From Mycoplasmatota bacterium (GTDB lineage: Bacteria > Bacillota_I > Bacilli_A > RF39 > UBA660): a stretch of DNA of 37,776 nt. The notes beneath the pieces were generated by a model that ran no database searches, had not been told where the DNA came from, and was given only the letters and a program-made list of their open reading frames with translations. Positions 29,188 to 37,776 of the stretch are shown one piece after another. Positions within the stretch are counted from its first letter, which is position 1; each line of letters begins with the position of its first letter. Position numbers and translations under genes: made by a program. The stretch is taken from the NCBI GenBank assembly GCA_012727915.1, contig JAAYGD010000008.1:1-37776 (forward strand). Direction: 5' to 3'.

Positions 29188-30279
29188 TTAATCAATTAAA
29201 TCATAGTCCATAGTTCCTATATTTAATTTTTCTGCATATTCTAATCCTGATTTCCAATCAATATTAGAATGTATACAAGAAAATTTATCTTCAAATTTGT
29301 TTTCTAATCCATCTAATATGCTCCCCTTTACTATATCTGCTTTGTTTACTAAATCAGAACTTGCTTTATCTATGGAAACTGGGTCTGATGATGCGATTAT
29401 ACCAATATCAGGAACAATTGCTAAATCATTATTTGACCAACAATCACAATTTGGTGATACATTCATTATAAAGTTTATATGATAATGTTGTTTATCTTTT
29501 AAAACTCCATAAACATATTCAACTATTTTTTCATTTAATATAGTACTTTGTGACATTTCTTTTTGAGATATAGCTTTTTGTGGACATACAACAATACATT
29601 CTCCACATCCAACGCATTTATTGTAATCTATTATTGCTTTATCTTCAATATTAATTGCTTTTTGATTACAATTTTCTGCACATAATCCACAAGTTATACA
29701 TGTATCTTTATCTATAATAGGTTTAGAACCTGAATGCATTTCTAATTTTCCTAATTTAGATCCACATCCCATTCCTAAATTTTTTAAAGCTCCCCCAAAA
29801 CCAGCTTGTTCATGACCTTTAAAATGATTTAAAGATATTATTATATCTGCTTCAGTAATAGCATTACCAATTTTAACTGTACTACAATGTTTTAAATTAA
29901 CTTCTATTTCTTTATAATCATTTCCTTTTAAACCATCACCAATAATAATAGGGCAACCTGTAGTAGTACTATTAAATCCATTTAGTTCAGCAGTATTAAT
30001 ATGACTAATAGCATTACTTCTTGTTCCAGAATATAAAGTTGAACAATCAGTAACAAAAGGATAACCACCCTTCTCTTTTATTAAATCTGAAATTACTTTA
30101 ACATAGTTAGGTTTAATAAATGCAAGATTTCCATATTCTCCAAAATGAATTTTAAGAGCAACAAATTTGTTATTAAAATTGATGCTATTAAAATCACTTT
30201 TTATTAGTAATTTTTTAAATTTATCCAACATATTATTATCATATGTTGTTCTCATATTTGTAAAATAAATTTTTGACAT
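29188..30279 (-). CDS. DUF362-type protein with two 4Fe-4S ferredoxin motifs
   Basis: DUF362-like N-terminal region; CITCGLCAENC and CVGCGECIVVC. Confidence 0.9.
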   Translation of the reverse strand: MSKIYFTNMRTTYDNNMLDKFKKLLIKSDFNSINFNNKFVALKIHFGEYGNLAFIKPNYVKVISDLIKEKGGYPFVTDCSTLYSGTRSNAISHINTAELNGFNSTTTGCPIIIGDGLKGNDYKEIEVNLKHCSTVKIGNAITEADIIISLNHFKGHEQAGFGGALKNLGMGCGSKLGKLEMHSGSKPIIDKDTCITCGLCAENCNQKAINIEDKAIIDYNKCVGCGECIVVCPQKAISQKEMSQSTILNEKIVEYVYGVLKDKQHYHINFIMNVSPNCDCWSNNDLAIVPDIGIIASSDPVSIDKASSDLVNKADIVKGSILDGLENKFEDKFSCIHSNIDWKSGLEYAEKLNIGTMDYDLID

Positions 30280-30290
30280 ATTTCCTCCTT

Positions 30291-30478
30291 ATAATAAAAA
30301 AAAGATAGTATCTAAAGGACGAATAACCGCGGTACCACCTTTTTTTATAGCTAAACTATACACTCTAAGATTGTAACGTAATCATCGTCTTTTTCTACGT
30401 TTCGAAAAAGCATATCAAGAGTGATTTATATATTATATTTAAACTTATTTGCACCAATCATAAGCTCTCTAAATTAAA
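30291..30478 (-). promoter_or_regulatory. T-box leader, probable Ile specifier (AUC)
   Basis: Minus strand: AGAGAGCTTATGATTGGTGCAAATAAG (stem I AG bulge/distal loop), AAATCACTC (candidate AUC specifier, 30423-30425), T-box AGGTGGTACCGCGG (30327-30340). Confidence 0.92.
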
Positions 30479-30955
30479 TTATAAAATATCTTCTCCATCA
30501 TTTACTTTATATTCATCTGAATCCATGTCATTAATTAAATCTAATTGTTGTTCTAACATGGTTTTCATTCTTTTTTTATACATATTTATATTCTTTTTTA
30601 GCATTTCAGCTCTATATTGAACTTTTTCAGCTCTATTTAATGCATCAGATATAATTCTATTTGCATTTTTTCTTGATTCATTTATTATAGCATCACTTTC
30701 TTCTTTTGCAATATATCTAATTCTATCATTATTAGCTTGAGCATTAGTTATTGTACTATTTAATGTGCTTTCAATTTGTTTATATCTATTTAATTCATTT
30801 TGTAATTCTATAATAGTTTTATCTTTAGCGATTGCAATTTCATCTTTCTTTTTAGAATCAGATATTATTTTTTCTAATTTAACAATAACTTCATCCAAAA
30901 AAGCATTTACTTCTTTTGGATTATAACCTCTAAAAGTTTTATTAAATTTTTTCAT
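30479..30955 (-). CDS. divIVA: DivIVA domain protein
   Basis: FNKTFRGYNPKEVNAFLDEV and coiled coil; next to sepF. Confidence 0.88.
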   Translation of the reverse strand: MKKFNKTFRGYNPKEVNAFLDEVIVKLEKIISDSKKKDEIAIAKDKTIIELQNELNRYKQIESTLNSTITNAQANNDRIRYIAKEESDAIINESRKNANRIISDALNRAEKVQYRAEMLKKNINMYKKRMKTMLEQQLDLINDMDSDEYKVNDGEDIL

Positions 30956-30978
30956 ACAATCACCTCAGAATTATAAAA

Positions 30979-31389
30979 CTATTTTATTTCAACATCAATA
31001 TCACTATTGTCATGAATTTTGTCTTTAATATCATCTTCTGCCATTTTACCTTGAACACTCATGTTTTTTGGAGCACATAGAAATATTCCGCCACCAATTT
31101 TTTGTAAGTCTCCACCTATAGCATAAATAGTACCACTTAAGAAATCAACTATTCTTTTTGCTTGATCAGTAGTTACTCTTCTTAAATTAACTATTACTGT
31201 ATGTCTGTTTTTTAAATGATCCGCTATTTGTTGAGATTCTGAAAAAGCTCTTGGTTCAAGTAATATTAATTTTGTTCCTTCAGAAGCTAATCCTTTTAAT
31301 GCATCTTCTGTAGATAAAGCATAAAATTCATCTTCAGAAGACAAAGGTTCTTTATCTTTCCATAAATTTTTTAAATTTTTTAAAGCCAT
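30979..31389 (-). CDS. sepF: Cell division protein SepF
   Basis: LLEPRAFSESQQIADHLKNRHTVIVNLRRV...RIVDFLSGTIYAIGGDLQKIGGGIFLCAP. Confidence 0.95.
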   Translation of the reverse strand: MALKNLKNLWKDKEPLSSEDEFYALSTEDALKGLASEGTKLILLEPRAFSESQQIADHLKNRHTVIVNLRRVTTDQAKRIVDFLSGTIYAIGGDLQKIGGGIFLCAPKNMSVQGKMAEDDIKDKIHDNSDIDVEIK

Positions 31390-31456
31390 TTTATCCTCCT
31401 ACTACTAGTGTTTACTTGATTATTATACCACATATTTATTTATTTAAATATATTTT

Positions 31457-33118
31457 TTAAAATAATCCTTCTATTATATTTTTACCATCAATTGTATTAA
31501 TTTTCATTTTACAAGCCATAGGTTCTTTAGGTAGTCCAGGCATTGTCATAATTTTTCCTGCTATACAAACTATAAATCCAGCTCCAATTGATAATCTAAT
31601 TTCTCTAATAGTAATATCAAAATTAGTTGGAGCTCCAATTAATTTTTCATCATCAGAAAACGAATATTGAGTTTTTGCAATACATATTGGCAAATTATTG
31701 TATCCTAATTTATTAATTTTATCTAACATATTAAGAGCTTCTTTTTCAAATATAACATTATTTGCTCTATATATTTCTTTAGCTATAACTTTAATTTTAT
31801 CTTCAATAGATAAATCTAAATTATATATTGGTTTAAATTTATTATCTTTAATTGAATCAATTACTTTAATAGCAAGATCTATTCCACCTTTGCTTCCTTT
31901 AGAAAAAACTTCTGATATCGCAATATTAATATTTTTATCTTTAAAATAATTTACAACAAAATCTAATTCTTTTTTTGAATCAGTATCAAATTTATTAAGC
32001 GCAATAACAATTGGTACATTATATTTTTTAATATTTTCTATGTGTCTTTCTAAATTAGGAATACCATTTTTAATTGCTTCTAAGTTAACTTTGTATAAAT
32101 CTTCTTTAAGAACTCCACCATGCATTTTAAGAGCTCTAACAGTTGATACTACTACAGCAACACTTGGTTTAAGGTTTCCAATTCTACATTTTAAATCAAA
32201 GAATTTTTCTCCACCTAAATCAGAACCAAATCCTGCTTCAGTAACCACATAATCGCTTAATTTTAAAGCATTTGAAGTTGCTATTATACTATTACATCCA
32301 TGCGCTATATTTGCAAAGGGGCCACCATGAATGAGTGTAGGAGTAAGTTCTATAGTTTGAACTAAATTAGGTTTAATAGCGTCTTTCATTATTAAAGTCA
32401 TTGCTTCTTCAGCTTTTAAATCTTTTACATTTACTGGAATATCATCATATGTATATCCAATAATAATTTTTTTTATTTTTTCTTTTAAATCCATTAAATC
32501 TTTAGATAAACACAATATAGCCATTATTTCTGATGCTACTGTAATATCAAAACCAGTCTTTCTTGGAGTACCATTTTTTTCTCCTAATCCAATTTCTATT
32601 TCCCTTAATGCTCTATCATTTAAATCAACTACTCTTTTCCAAGTTACTTTATTAGGATCTATATTTAATAAATTACCTTGAAATATAGAATTATCTATCA
32701 TTGCTGATAATAGATTATGAGCAGTTGTTACTGCATGAATATCACCTGTAAAATGTAAATTAATATCTTCCATAGGTAATACTTGAGCATAACCTCCTCC
32801 ACAAGCTCCTCCTTTCATACCAAAAGAAGGACCTAAAGAAGGTTCTCTTAAACATAACATAGTATTTTTATTTATTTTATTTAATGCATCTGCAAGTCCA
32901 ATACTAGTAGTTGTCTTACCTTCTCCTGCTTTTGTAGGACTCATTGCAGTTACTAATATTAATTTGCCATTCTTGTTCTCTTTTATATTTTCTACTTTTA
33001 TTTTAGCTTTGTAATCACCATATAATTCTATATTATTTTTATCAATATTTAATTTTTTGGCAATATCAACAATTTTCTTCATTTTTGATGATTGCGCAAT
33101 TTCTATATCAGTTTTCAT
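31457..33118 (-). CDS. fhs: Formate--tetrahydrofolate ligase
   Basis: VTAMSPTKAGEGKTTTSIGLADAL, REPSLGPSFGMKGGACGGGYAQVLPMEDINLHFTGD. Confidence 0.97.
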   Translation of the reverse strand: MKTDIEIAQSSKMKKIVDIAKKLNIDKNNIELYGDYKAKIKVENIKENKNGKLILVTAMSPTKAGEGKTTTSIGLADALNKINKNTMLCLREPSLGPSFGMKGGACGGGYAQVLPMEDINLHFTGDIHAVTTAHNLLSAMIDNSIFQGNLLNIDPNKVTWKRVVDLNDRALREIEIGLGEKNGTPRKTGFDITVASEIMAILCLSKDLMDLKEKIKKIIIGYTYDDIPVNVKDLKAEEAMTLIMKDAIKPNLVQTIELTPTLIHGGPFANIAHGCNSIIATSNALKLSDYVVTEAGFGSDLGGEKFFDLKCRIGNLKPSVAVVVSTVRALKMHGGVLKEDLYKVNLEAIKNGIPNLERHIENIKKYNVPIVIALNKFDTDSKKELDFVVNYFKDKNINIAISEVFSKGSKGGIDLAIKVIDSIKDNKFKPIYNLDLSIEDKIKVIAKEIYRANNVIFEKEALNMLDKINKLGYNNLPICIAKTQYSFSDDEKLIGAPTNFDITIREIRLSIGAGFIVCIAGKIMTMPGLPKEPMACKMKINTIDGKNIIEGLF

Positions 33119-33127
33119 TTTATCTCC

Positions 33128-34195
33128 TTATTTTTTTATATTTGCTTTTTCTTCTAAAATTGGAGAAATAGAATCTTTTCTATTTAAAGTATCTATTACT
33201 CTTGCAACATGTTTTGTAAAATCTACTACTTCCATCCATTTTTCTTTTTTTACATCATCACTAATATAAGAAAGATTTGTAGTATATATTTTTTTAAATT
33301 TCTTTTCTTTATATAATGATTTAAATTTATCTATTCCATTTGTAAATAAAGCATAACTTACGAATATATATGTTTCTTTTACTCCTTTTTCTATTAATTG
33401 TTCAACTATGTCAATTATAGAATCACCTGAGGCTATCATATCGTCTACTATTATTGCAGTTTTTCCTTTAGGATTTGCACCTATATACATGTGATCTATA
33501 ATAGGATTTTTTCCATTTATTACTTTTGAAAAATCTCTTCTTTTATAAAATAATCCTAATCCATCTTCTAAATTAAAAGTACTTGAATAAAATTTTGCTC
33601 TATCTACAGCTCCAGTATCAGGACTAATCACTAAAATATTTTTTGTATTAATTTTTTCTTTTTTACAAAATGTTTCAATCATTAGTTTTGTTGGAAAAAA
33701 ATTAGTAAAAGGATAATTTGGAATAGAATTAACAATATCTGGATTATGAGCATCATATGTAATAATTTCGTCTACTCCAAAAGTACTTAATTCTTGAAGT
33801 GCTACAGCACAATCTAATGATTCTCTACTTTTTCTTCTATGTTGTCTTGATTCATATAATAATGGCATTATAAGTGTTGTTTTTTTAGAATGTTTTTCTA
33901 TTGCTCCAACTACTCTTTTAATATCTTGAAAGTGGTCATCAGGACTCATATGATTTAAATATTCTCCCATTTGATAAGTAAGATTTCTATTACCTACATC
34001 AGTTAATATGTATAAATCTTTATCTCTAATAGTATCTGATATAGTAGCTTTTCCTTCTCCATTAGCAAACCTATCTAATTTAGTAGGTACAATAAATGTT
34101 TTATTAGTTTTTCTAATTTTTTTTAATTCTTCATCTACCTTTTTCCCAAAATCTTCAAAATTTTTTAATACAATAATTTTTAAATCATTACTCAT
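33128..34195 (-). CDS. prs: Ribose-phosphate pyrophosphokinase, divergent type
   Basis: PRPP loop AIIVDDMIASGDSI; YESRQHRRKSRES; 9-bp gap to fhs. Confidence 0.88.
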   Translation of the reverse strand: MSNDLKIIVLKNFEDFGKKVDEELKKIRKTNKTFIVPTKLDRFANGEGKATISDTIRDKDLYILTDVGNRNLTYQMGEYLNHMSPDDHFQDIKRVVGAIEKHSKKTTLIMPLLYESRQHRRKSRESLDCAVALQELSTFGVDEIITYDAHNPDIVNSIPNYPFTNFFPTKLMIETFCKKEKINTKNILVISPDTGAVDRAKFYSSTFNLEDGLGLFYKRRDFSKVINGKNPIIDHMYIGANPKGKTAIIVDDMIASGDSIIDIVEQLIEKGVKETYIFVSYALFTNGIDKFKSLYKEKKFKKIYTTNLSYISDDVKKEKWMEVVDFTKHVARVIDTLNRKDSISPILEEKANIKK

Positions 34196-34230
34196 AATAC
34201 CTCCTTATATATTTTAACATAAAAATAAAT

Positions 34231-34256
34231 AAAAAAAGAGATGTAAAATCCCTTTT
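34231..34256 (-). terminator. Intrinsic terminator of the GGGtGRT operon
   Basis: Minus strand AAAAGGGAT-TTTAC-ATCTCTTTTTTT (one G-U pair). Confidence 0.7.
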
Positions 34257-34422
34257 AGTTTCCTCTATTTTGAGTTCTTTTTCCAAGGCTATCAACACGA
34301 ATTTTATTTCTTTTATTGAAGCTTTGATTTACTTTATTATCTTTTGATAAATTAGAATTAAATTTTTTATCTAATTTATTTTTTAAAGCTTCTTTAATTT
34401 TACTTTGTGGTTTTTCCTCCAT
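34255..34422 (-). CDS. 55-aa highly basic protein, third gene of NifU-like/GGGtGRT operon
   Basis: Own translation MEEKPQSKIKEALKNKLDKKFNSNLSKDNKVNQSFNKRNKIRVDSLGKRTQNRGN*; SD AAGGAGG overlaps the GGGtGRT stop; not in ORF track. Confidence 0.7.
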   Translation of the reverse strand: MEEKPQSKIKEALKNKLDKKFNSNLSKDNKVNQSFNKRNKIRVDSLGKRTQNRGN

Positions 34423-34431
34423 AAATCCTCC

Positions 34432-35430
34432 TTACTTCATTGCTTCTTCAACTGCAACTGATATTGATACTGTAGCTCCTACCATAGGATTGTTACCCAT
34501 ACCAATATAACCCATCATTTCTACATGAGCTGGAACTGACGAAGAACCCGCAAATTGTGCATCAGAATGCATTCTTCCCATTGTATCAGTTAATCCATAA
34601 GATGCTGGACCTGCACCCATATTATCTGGATGTAAAGTTCTTCCTGTACCACCACCTGAAGCAACTGAAAAATATTTTTTCCCTAATTCATTACATTCTT
34701 TTTTATATGTGCCAGCTACAGGATGTTGAAATCTAGTTGGATTAGTAGAATTTCCTGTTATAGAAACATCAACACCTTCTAAATGCATTATAGCTACACC
34801 TTCTCTAACATCGTTAGCACCATAACATTTTACTTTAGATCTTTCTCCATCAGAATATTTAATTTCTTCTATTATATTAAGTTTGCAATTATAAAAATCA
34901 AAGTCTGTTTTAACATAGGTAAAACCATTTATTCTTGATATTACTAATGCAGCATCTTTTCCTAATCCATTTAATATTACTCTTAAAGGATCTTTTCTAA
35001 CTTTATTAGCTGATTTTGCAATACCAATTGCTCCTTCAGCAGCAGCAAAACTTTCATGACCCGCTAAAAATGCAAAACATTTTGTTTCTTCACTTAATAA
35101 CATAGATGCTAAATTACCATGCCCTAAACCTATTTTTCTATCTTCAGCAACAGATCCAGGTAAACAAAAAGCTTGTAAGCCTTCTCCCAATACCTTAGCA
35201 ACTTCCTTAGCACTTTTAATTCCTTTTTTTATAGCAATTGATGCTCCAACTATGTATGCCCACCCTGCATCATCAAAAGAAATTGGTTGTACTTCTTTAA
35301 CTATTTTTAATATATCTATGTTTTTGTCATCACATATTTTTTTAGCTTCTTCTAGTCCACTAATACCATTTTTATTTAATAATTCATTAATTCTATTAAT
35401 TCTACCATTATATCTTTCAAATGTAATCAT
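34432..35430 (-). CDS. GGGtGRT family protein (function unknown)
   Basis: Contains SVASGGGTGRTLHPDNMGAG; adjacent to NifU-like gene. Confidence 0.88.
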   Translation of the reverse strand: MITFERYNGRINRINELLNKNGISGLEEAKKICDDKNIDILKIVKEVQPISFDDAGWAYIVGASIAIKKGIKSAKEVAKVLGEGLQAFCLPGSVAEDRKIGLGHGNLASMLLSEETKCFAFLAGHESFAAAEGAIGIAKSANKVRKDPLRVILNGLGKDAALVISRINGFTYVKTDFDFYNCKLNIIEEIKYSDGERSKVKCYGANDVREGVAIMHLEGVDVSITGNSTNPTRFQHPVAGTYKKECNELGKKYFSVASGGGTGRTLHPDNMGAGPASYGLTDTMGRMHSDAQFAGSSSVPAHVEMMGYIGMGNNPMVGATVSISVAVEEAMK

Positions 35431-35433
35431 CGG

Positions 35434-36123
35434 TTACTCCTTCCTTGGATCTATCTTTTTAACTGCTTCATTAAATCTTCCATATGTTCCACTAGCTTTT
35501 TCTATAGCTTCTAAAGGATTCATATTTGATTTAATGTTATCCATCATCTTACCTAAATTAACATATTTATAACCAATTATTGCATCATTTTCATCTAATC
35601 CCATTTCTAAAATATATCCTTCTGTTAGATGTAAATATCTTGGACCTTTTTCTTTTGTAGAATATATCATTCCTACTTGACTCATTTGTCCTTTGCCCAA
35701 ATCTTCTAAACCAGCTCCTATTGGTAATCCATTTTCAGAAAAAGCAGATTGACTTCTACCATATACAATTTGTAAGAACAATTCTCTCATTGCTGTATTT
35801 ATTGCATCACAAACTAAATCAGTATTTAAAGCTTCTAAAATGGTTTTACCTACTAATATTTCTCCAGCCATAGCAGCAGAATGTGTCATTCCAGAACAAC
35901 CCATTACTTCTACTAATGCTTCTTCTATTATACCTTCTTTTATATTTAAAGTTAATTTACATGATCCTTGTTGAGGTGCACACCAACCTACTCCATGAGT
36001 TAATCCCGAAATATCTTTTATTTCTTTTGCTTTAACCCATTTTCCTTCTTCAGGAATAGGTGCCGGTCCATGTTTAGCATCATTTTTAACACAATACATT
36101 TCTTCTACTTCTTTTGTAATCAT
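35434..36123 (-). CDS. NifU/IscU-like Fe-S cluster assembly scaffold protein
   Basis: GWCAPQQGSCKLTLNIKEGIIEEALVEVMGCSGMTHSAAMAGEILVGKTILEAL resembles the IscU core; 3-bp gap to GGGtGRT gene. Confidence 0.88.
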   Translation of the reverse strand: MITKEVEEMYCVKNDAKHGPAPIPEEGKWVKAKEIKDISGLTHGVGWCAPQQGSCKLTLNIKEGIIEEALVEVMGCSGMTHSAAMAGEILVGKTILEALNTDLVCDAINTAMRELFLQIVYGRSQSAFSENGLPIGAGLEDLGKGQMSQVGMIYSTKEKGPRYLHLTEGYILEMGLDENDAIIGYKYVNLGKMMDNIKSNMNPLEAIEKASGTYGRFNEAVKKIDPRKE

Positions 36124-36158
36124 TATTCCACCTACCTTACATATGAATTATAACAAAA

Positions 36159-36192
36159 ATATGATAAAGAGTAAATATACACTTTATCATAT
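36159..36192. promoter_or_regulatory. 11-bp inverted repeat upstream of NifU-like/GGGtGRT operon
   Basis: ATATGATAAAG-N12-CTTTATCATAT; minus-strand TATAAT at 36147-36152. Confidence 0.5.
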
Positions 36193-36280
36193 CAAATAAA
36201 TCTTATTCTGATAGAAAATATTCTTTTCCATTTGAAACCTTGTAAAAATACATAATGAATTAATTTATAATTTTGAATTT

Positions 36281-36484
36281 TTACTCATCTTTTAAATTTT
36301 TAAAATAATCCTCAATCTTTTTTTCTACCATATCATCTGTTAAATCGAATTTTTCTTTATAATAATTAATACTTTCTTCTAAATCAAAGTGTGGGTTTTC
36401 ATTATTAATGCTTTGTGATCCCAATACAGGATGATATTCATCTGTTTGTTGATCGGTTTCAATTTCATTATCTTCATAATCCAT
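36281..36484 (-). CDS. Small acidic hypothetical protein
   Basis: 67-aa ORF, plausible composition, weak SD. Confidence 0.5.
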   Translation of the reverse strand: MDYEDNEIETDQQTDEYHPVLGSQSINNENPHFDLEESINYYKEKFDLTDDMVEKKIEDYFKNLKDE

Positions 36485-36523
36485 ATTTTCGATTTCTCAT
36501 TTCTAGAAACTATTAATTTATTA

Positions 36524-37702
36524 TTATTTAATTTCTTTAATTTTGTTTTTAAATACATTATTGTATATAAGGACTGTTATTATTTTAAAAGAACATACAA
36601 CTATTAATGTTTTTATAACTCCTATATAGTCAGCCATAGCTCCAACTAATATCATTACAATTGCAATAGAAATTGTAACAATAAGTGAAGAAAATGATGC
36701 CATACTAGCTCTCAATTCATTGCTATAATATTCATTTAATAGGCTGTTTTTAGCAACTCCTGTTGGAAATAATGAATTACTTACTAATATAAGAGGTGAA
36801 ATAACACTATTTAGTACAAAACCTATTATGTTTGAAAATATACTATATAAATTACCTAATACAAGAACATTTTTGTCTCCAAATTTTTTAATTATTTTAC
36901 CAGCAAACCAATTTGAACTAAACATACCAATATTTGATAATAAACTTGGAATACCTATTGCCCACATTGGCCATACCATCTTATAAAACATCGGTCTAAA
37001 TTGATATGCAGATTCACCTACGCATGATGCTATCGTATCTGCAATAATTATTTTTTTTAATTGAGAATTCTTTTTTATATGCCTAAATAAATCTTTAGTA
37101 TTTTTAAATGGATTGGTAGATATTTTATTTGATAATATTTTTGGGTCTTTAATTTTAAAACAAACAAACATATTTATTATCTTAGGTATTATTGTTAATA
37201 ACATCAAAAATTTAATAGAGGTAAAGTAATATAAAACTCCACCTAATATCACTGCTATAATGGCTGCTAATTGATACATAGACTGAGTTTTTCCTAAATA
37301 TGTTTTATATTCTTTTTCTAAACCATCTTCAAGTAAAGTATCGTATAATAATGCTTCATTGTTGCCACTATAGAATGCTCTTTCTATTCCTTCAAATATT
37401 GCCGCAACAACTAATAATATATAATTATTACTTATAGCAAAACAAATAGAATATATTAAAGAAAATATTGTCCCTAAAATCAAAGTCTTTTTTCTTCCAA
37501 TTACATCCGATATTATTCCTGTTGGAATTTCAAATATGGCGTTTGTAATCATTGCTATAGAAAATATACTCATACCAAGAACCATAGATCCTGATAAAGT
37601 AGTAAAATATATTAAGCATATCTTGTTATTTGTTTTTAAATAATTAAAAACAATAAATATGATATAATTTTTTGTTGAATAGGTGCTTATATGAAAGAAC
37701 AA
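36524..37702 (-). CDS. MFS transporter, N-terminus abnormal or truncated
   Basis: LSGSMVLGMSIFSIAMITNAIFEIPTGIISDVIGRKKTL MFS core; the first ~25 residues are antisense to the promoter/start region of the + strand gene. Confidence 0.75.
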   Translation of the reverse strand: MFFHISTYSTKNYIIFIVFNYLKTNNKICLIYFTTLSGSMVLGMSIFSIAMITNAIFEIPTGIISDVIGRKKTLILGTIFSLIYSICFAISNNYILLVVAAIFEGIERAFYSGNNEALLYDTLLEDGLEKEYKTYLGKTQSMYQLAAIIAVILGGVLYYFTSIKFLMLLTIIPKIINMFVCFKIKDPKILSNKISTNPFKNTKDLFRHIKKNSQLKKIIIADTIASCVGESAYQFRPMFYKMVWPMWAIGIPSLLSNIGMFSSNWFAGKIIKKFGDKNVLVLGNLYSIFSNIIGFVLNSVISPLILVSNSLFPTGVAKNSLLNEYYSNELRASMASFSSLIVTISIAIVMILVGAMADYIGVIKTLIVVCSFKIITVLIYNNVFKNKIKEIK

Positions 37703-37776
37703 ACAAAAAGAAATATTAAATTACTTGGGATATTAAATTTATTTATGGATTTAAAGTTTTATGGTGCTTTTGCAAT
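37691..37776 (+). CDS. Start of an MFS-like transporter (runs off window)
   Basis: MKEQTKRNIKLLGILNLFMDLKFYGAFA...; SD AGGTG and upstream TATAAT. Confidence 0.6.
   Translation, partial: MKEQTKRNIKLLGILNLFMDLKFYGAFA

Noticed and set aside
1-37776. Prophage, IS element, toxin-antitoxin or restriction/defense island, tRNA or rRNA genes
   Set aside because: No transposase, integrase, phage structural, nuclease/methylase pair or tRNA/rRNA cloverleaf signatures recognised by reading; a computed scan (tRNAscan, DefenseFinder) would be needed to exclude degenerate cases.

Overview
AT-rich, compact, walled Bacillota/Mycoplasmatota-like chromosomal segment using the standard code (TGA ends sufB, the 5129-5830 ORF and nfo). 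Left to right: tail of a surface LRR protein; a minus-strand sufC-sufD-sufS-sufU-sufB operon ending in a DtxR/MntR-fold regulator; a hypothetical gene divergent from suf; an ABC exporter (ATPase-FtsX permease-ATPase); mraY-murC-rubrerythrin; yidD plus a ZnuA/TroA-like lipoprotein; rnc, a membrane-anchored hypothetical protein, a BspA-like LRR protein and smc; def; nfo, rpmG, efp; mnmA; an HTH gene; a ~500 bp non-coding AT-rich block with several palindromes; two small membrane proteins; sepF-divIVA-[T-box]-DUF362/ferredoxin-ileS; prs-fhs; a NifU-like/GGGtGRT/small basic protein operon; and two divergent MFS genes at the right edge. Three features are absent from the ORF track because of size: rpmG (54 aa), a 36-aa single-TM protein and a 55-aa basic protein. 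The strongest leads are: (1) a DtxR-fold regulator that has lost the canonical metal ligands, gained a C-terminal Cys cluster, and is linked to suf with a candidate palindromic operator at the predicted suf +1; (2) the NifU-like/GGGtGRT operon with a previously untracked third small gene; (3) a type-2-like IleRS with a GIHH (GXHH) signature in place of HXGH, behind an Ile T-box that also covers a ferredoxin gene; (4) a TroA-fold lipoprotein lacking the His metal ligands, coupled to yidD; (5) an MFS gene missing its N-terminus next to a divergent MFS start that encodes that kind of segment.
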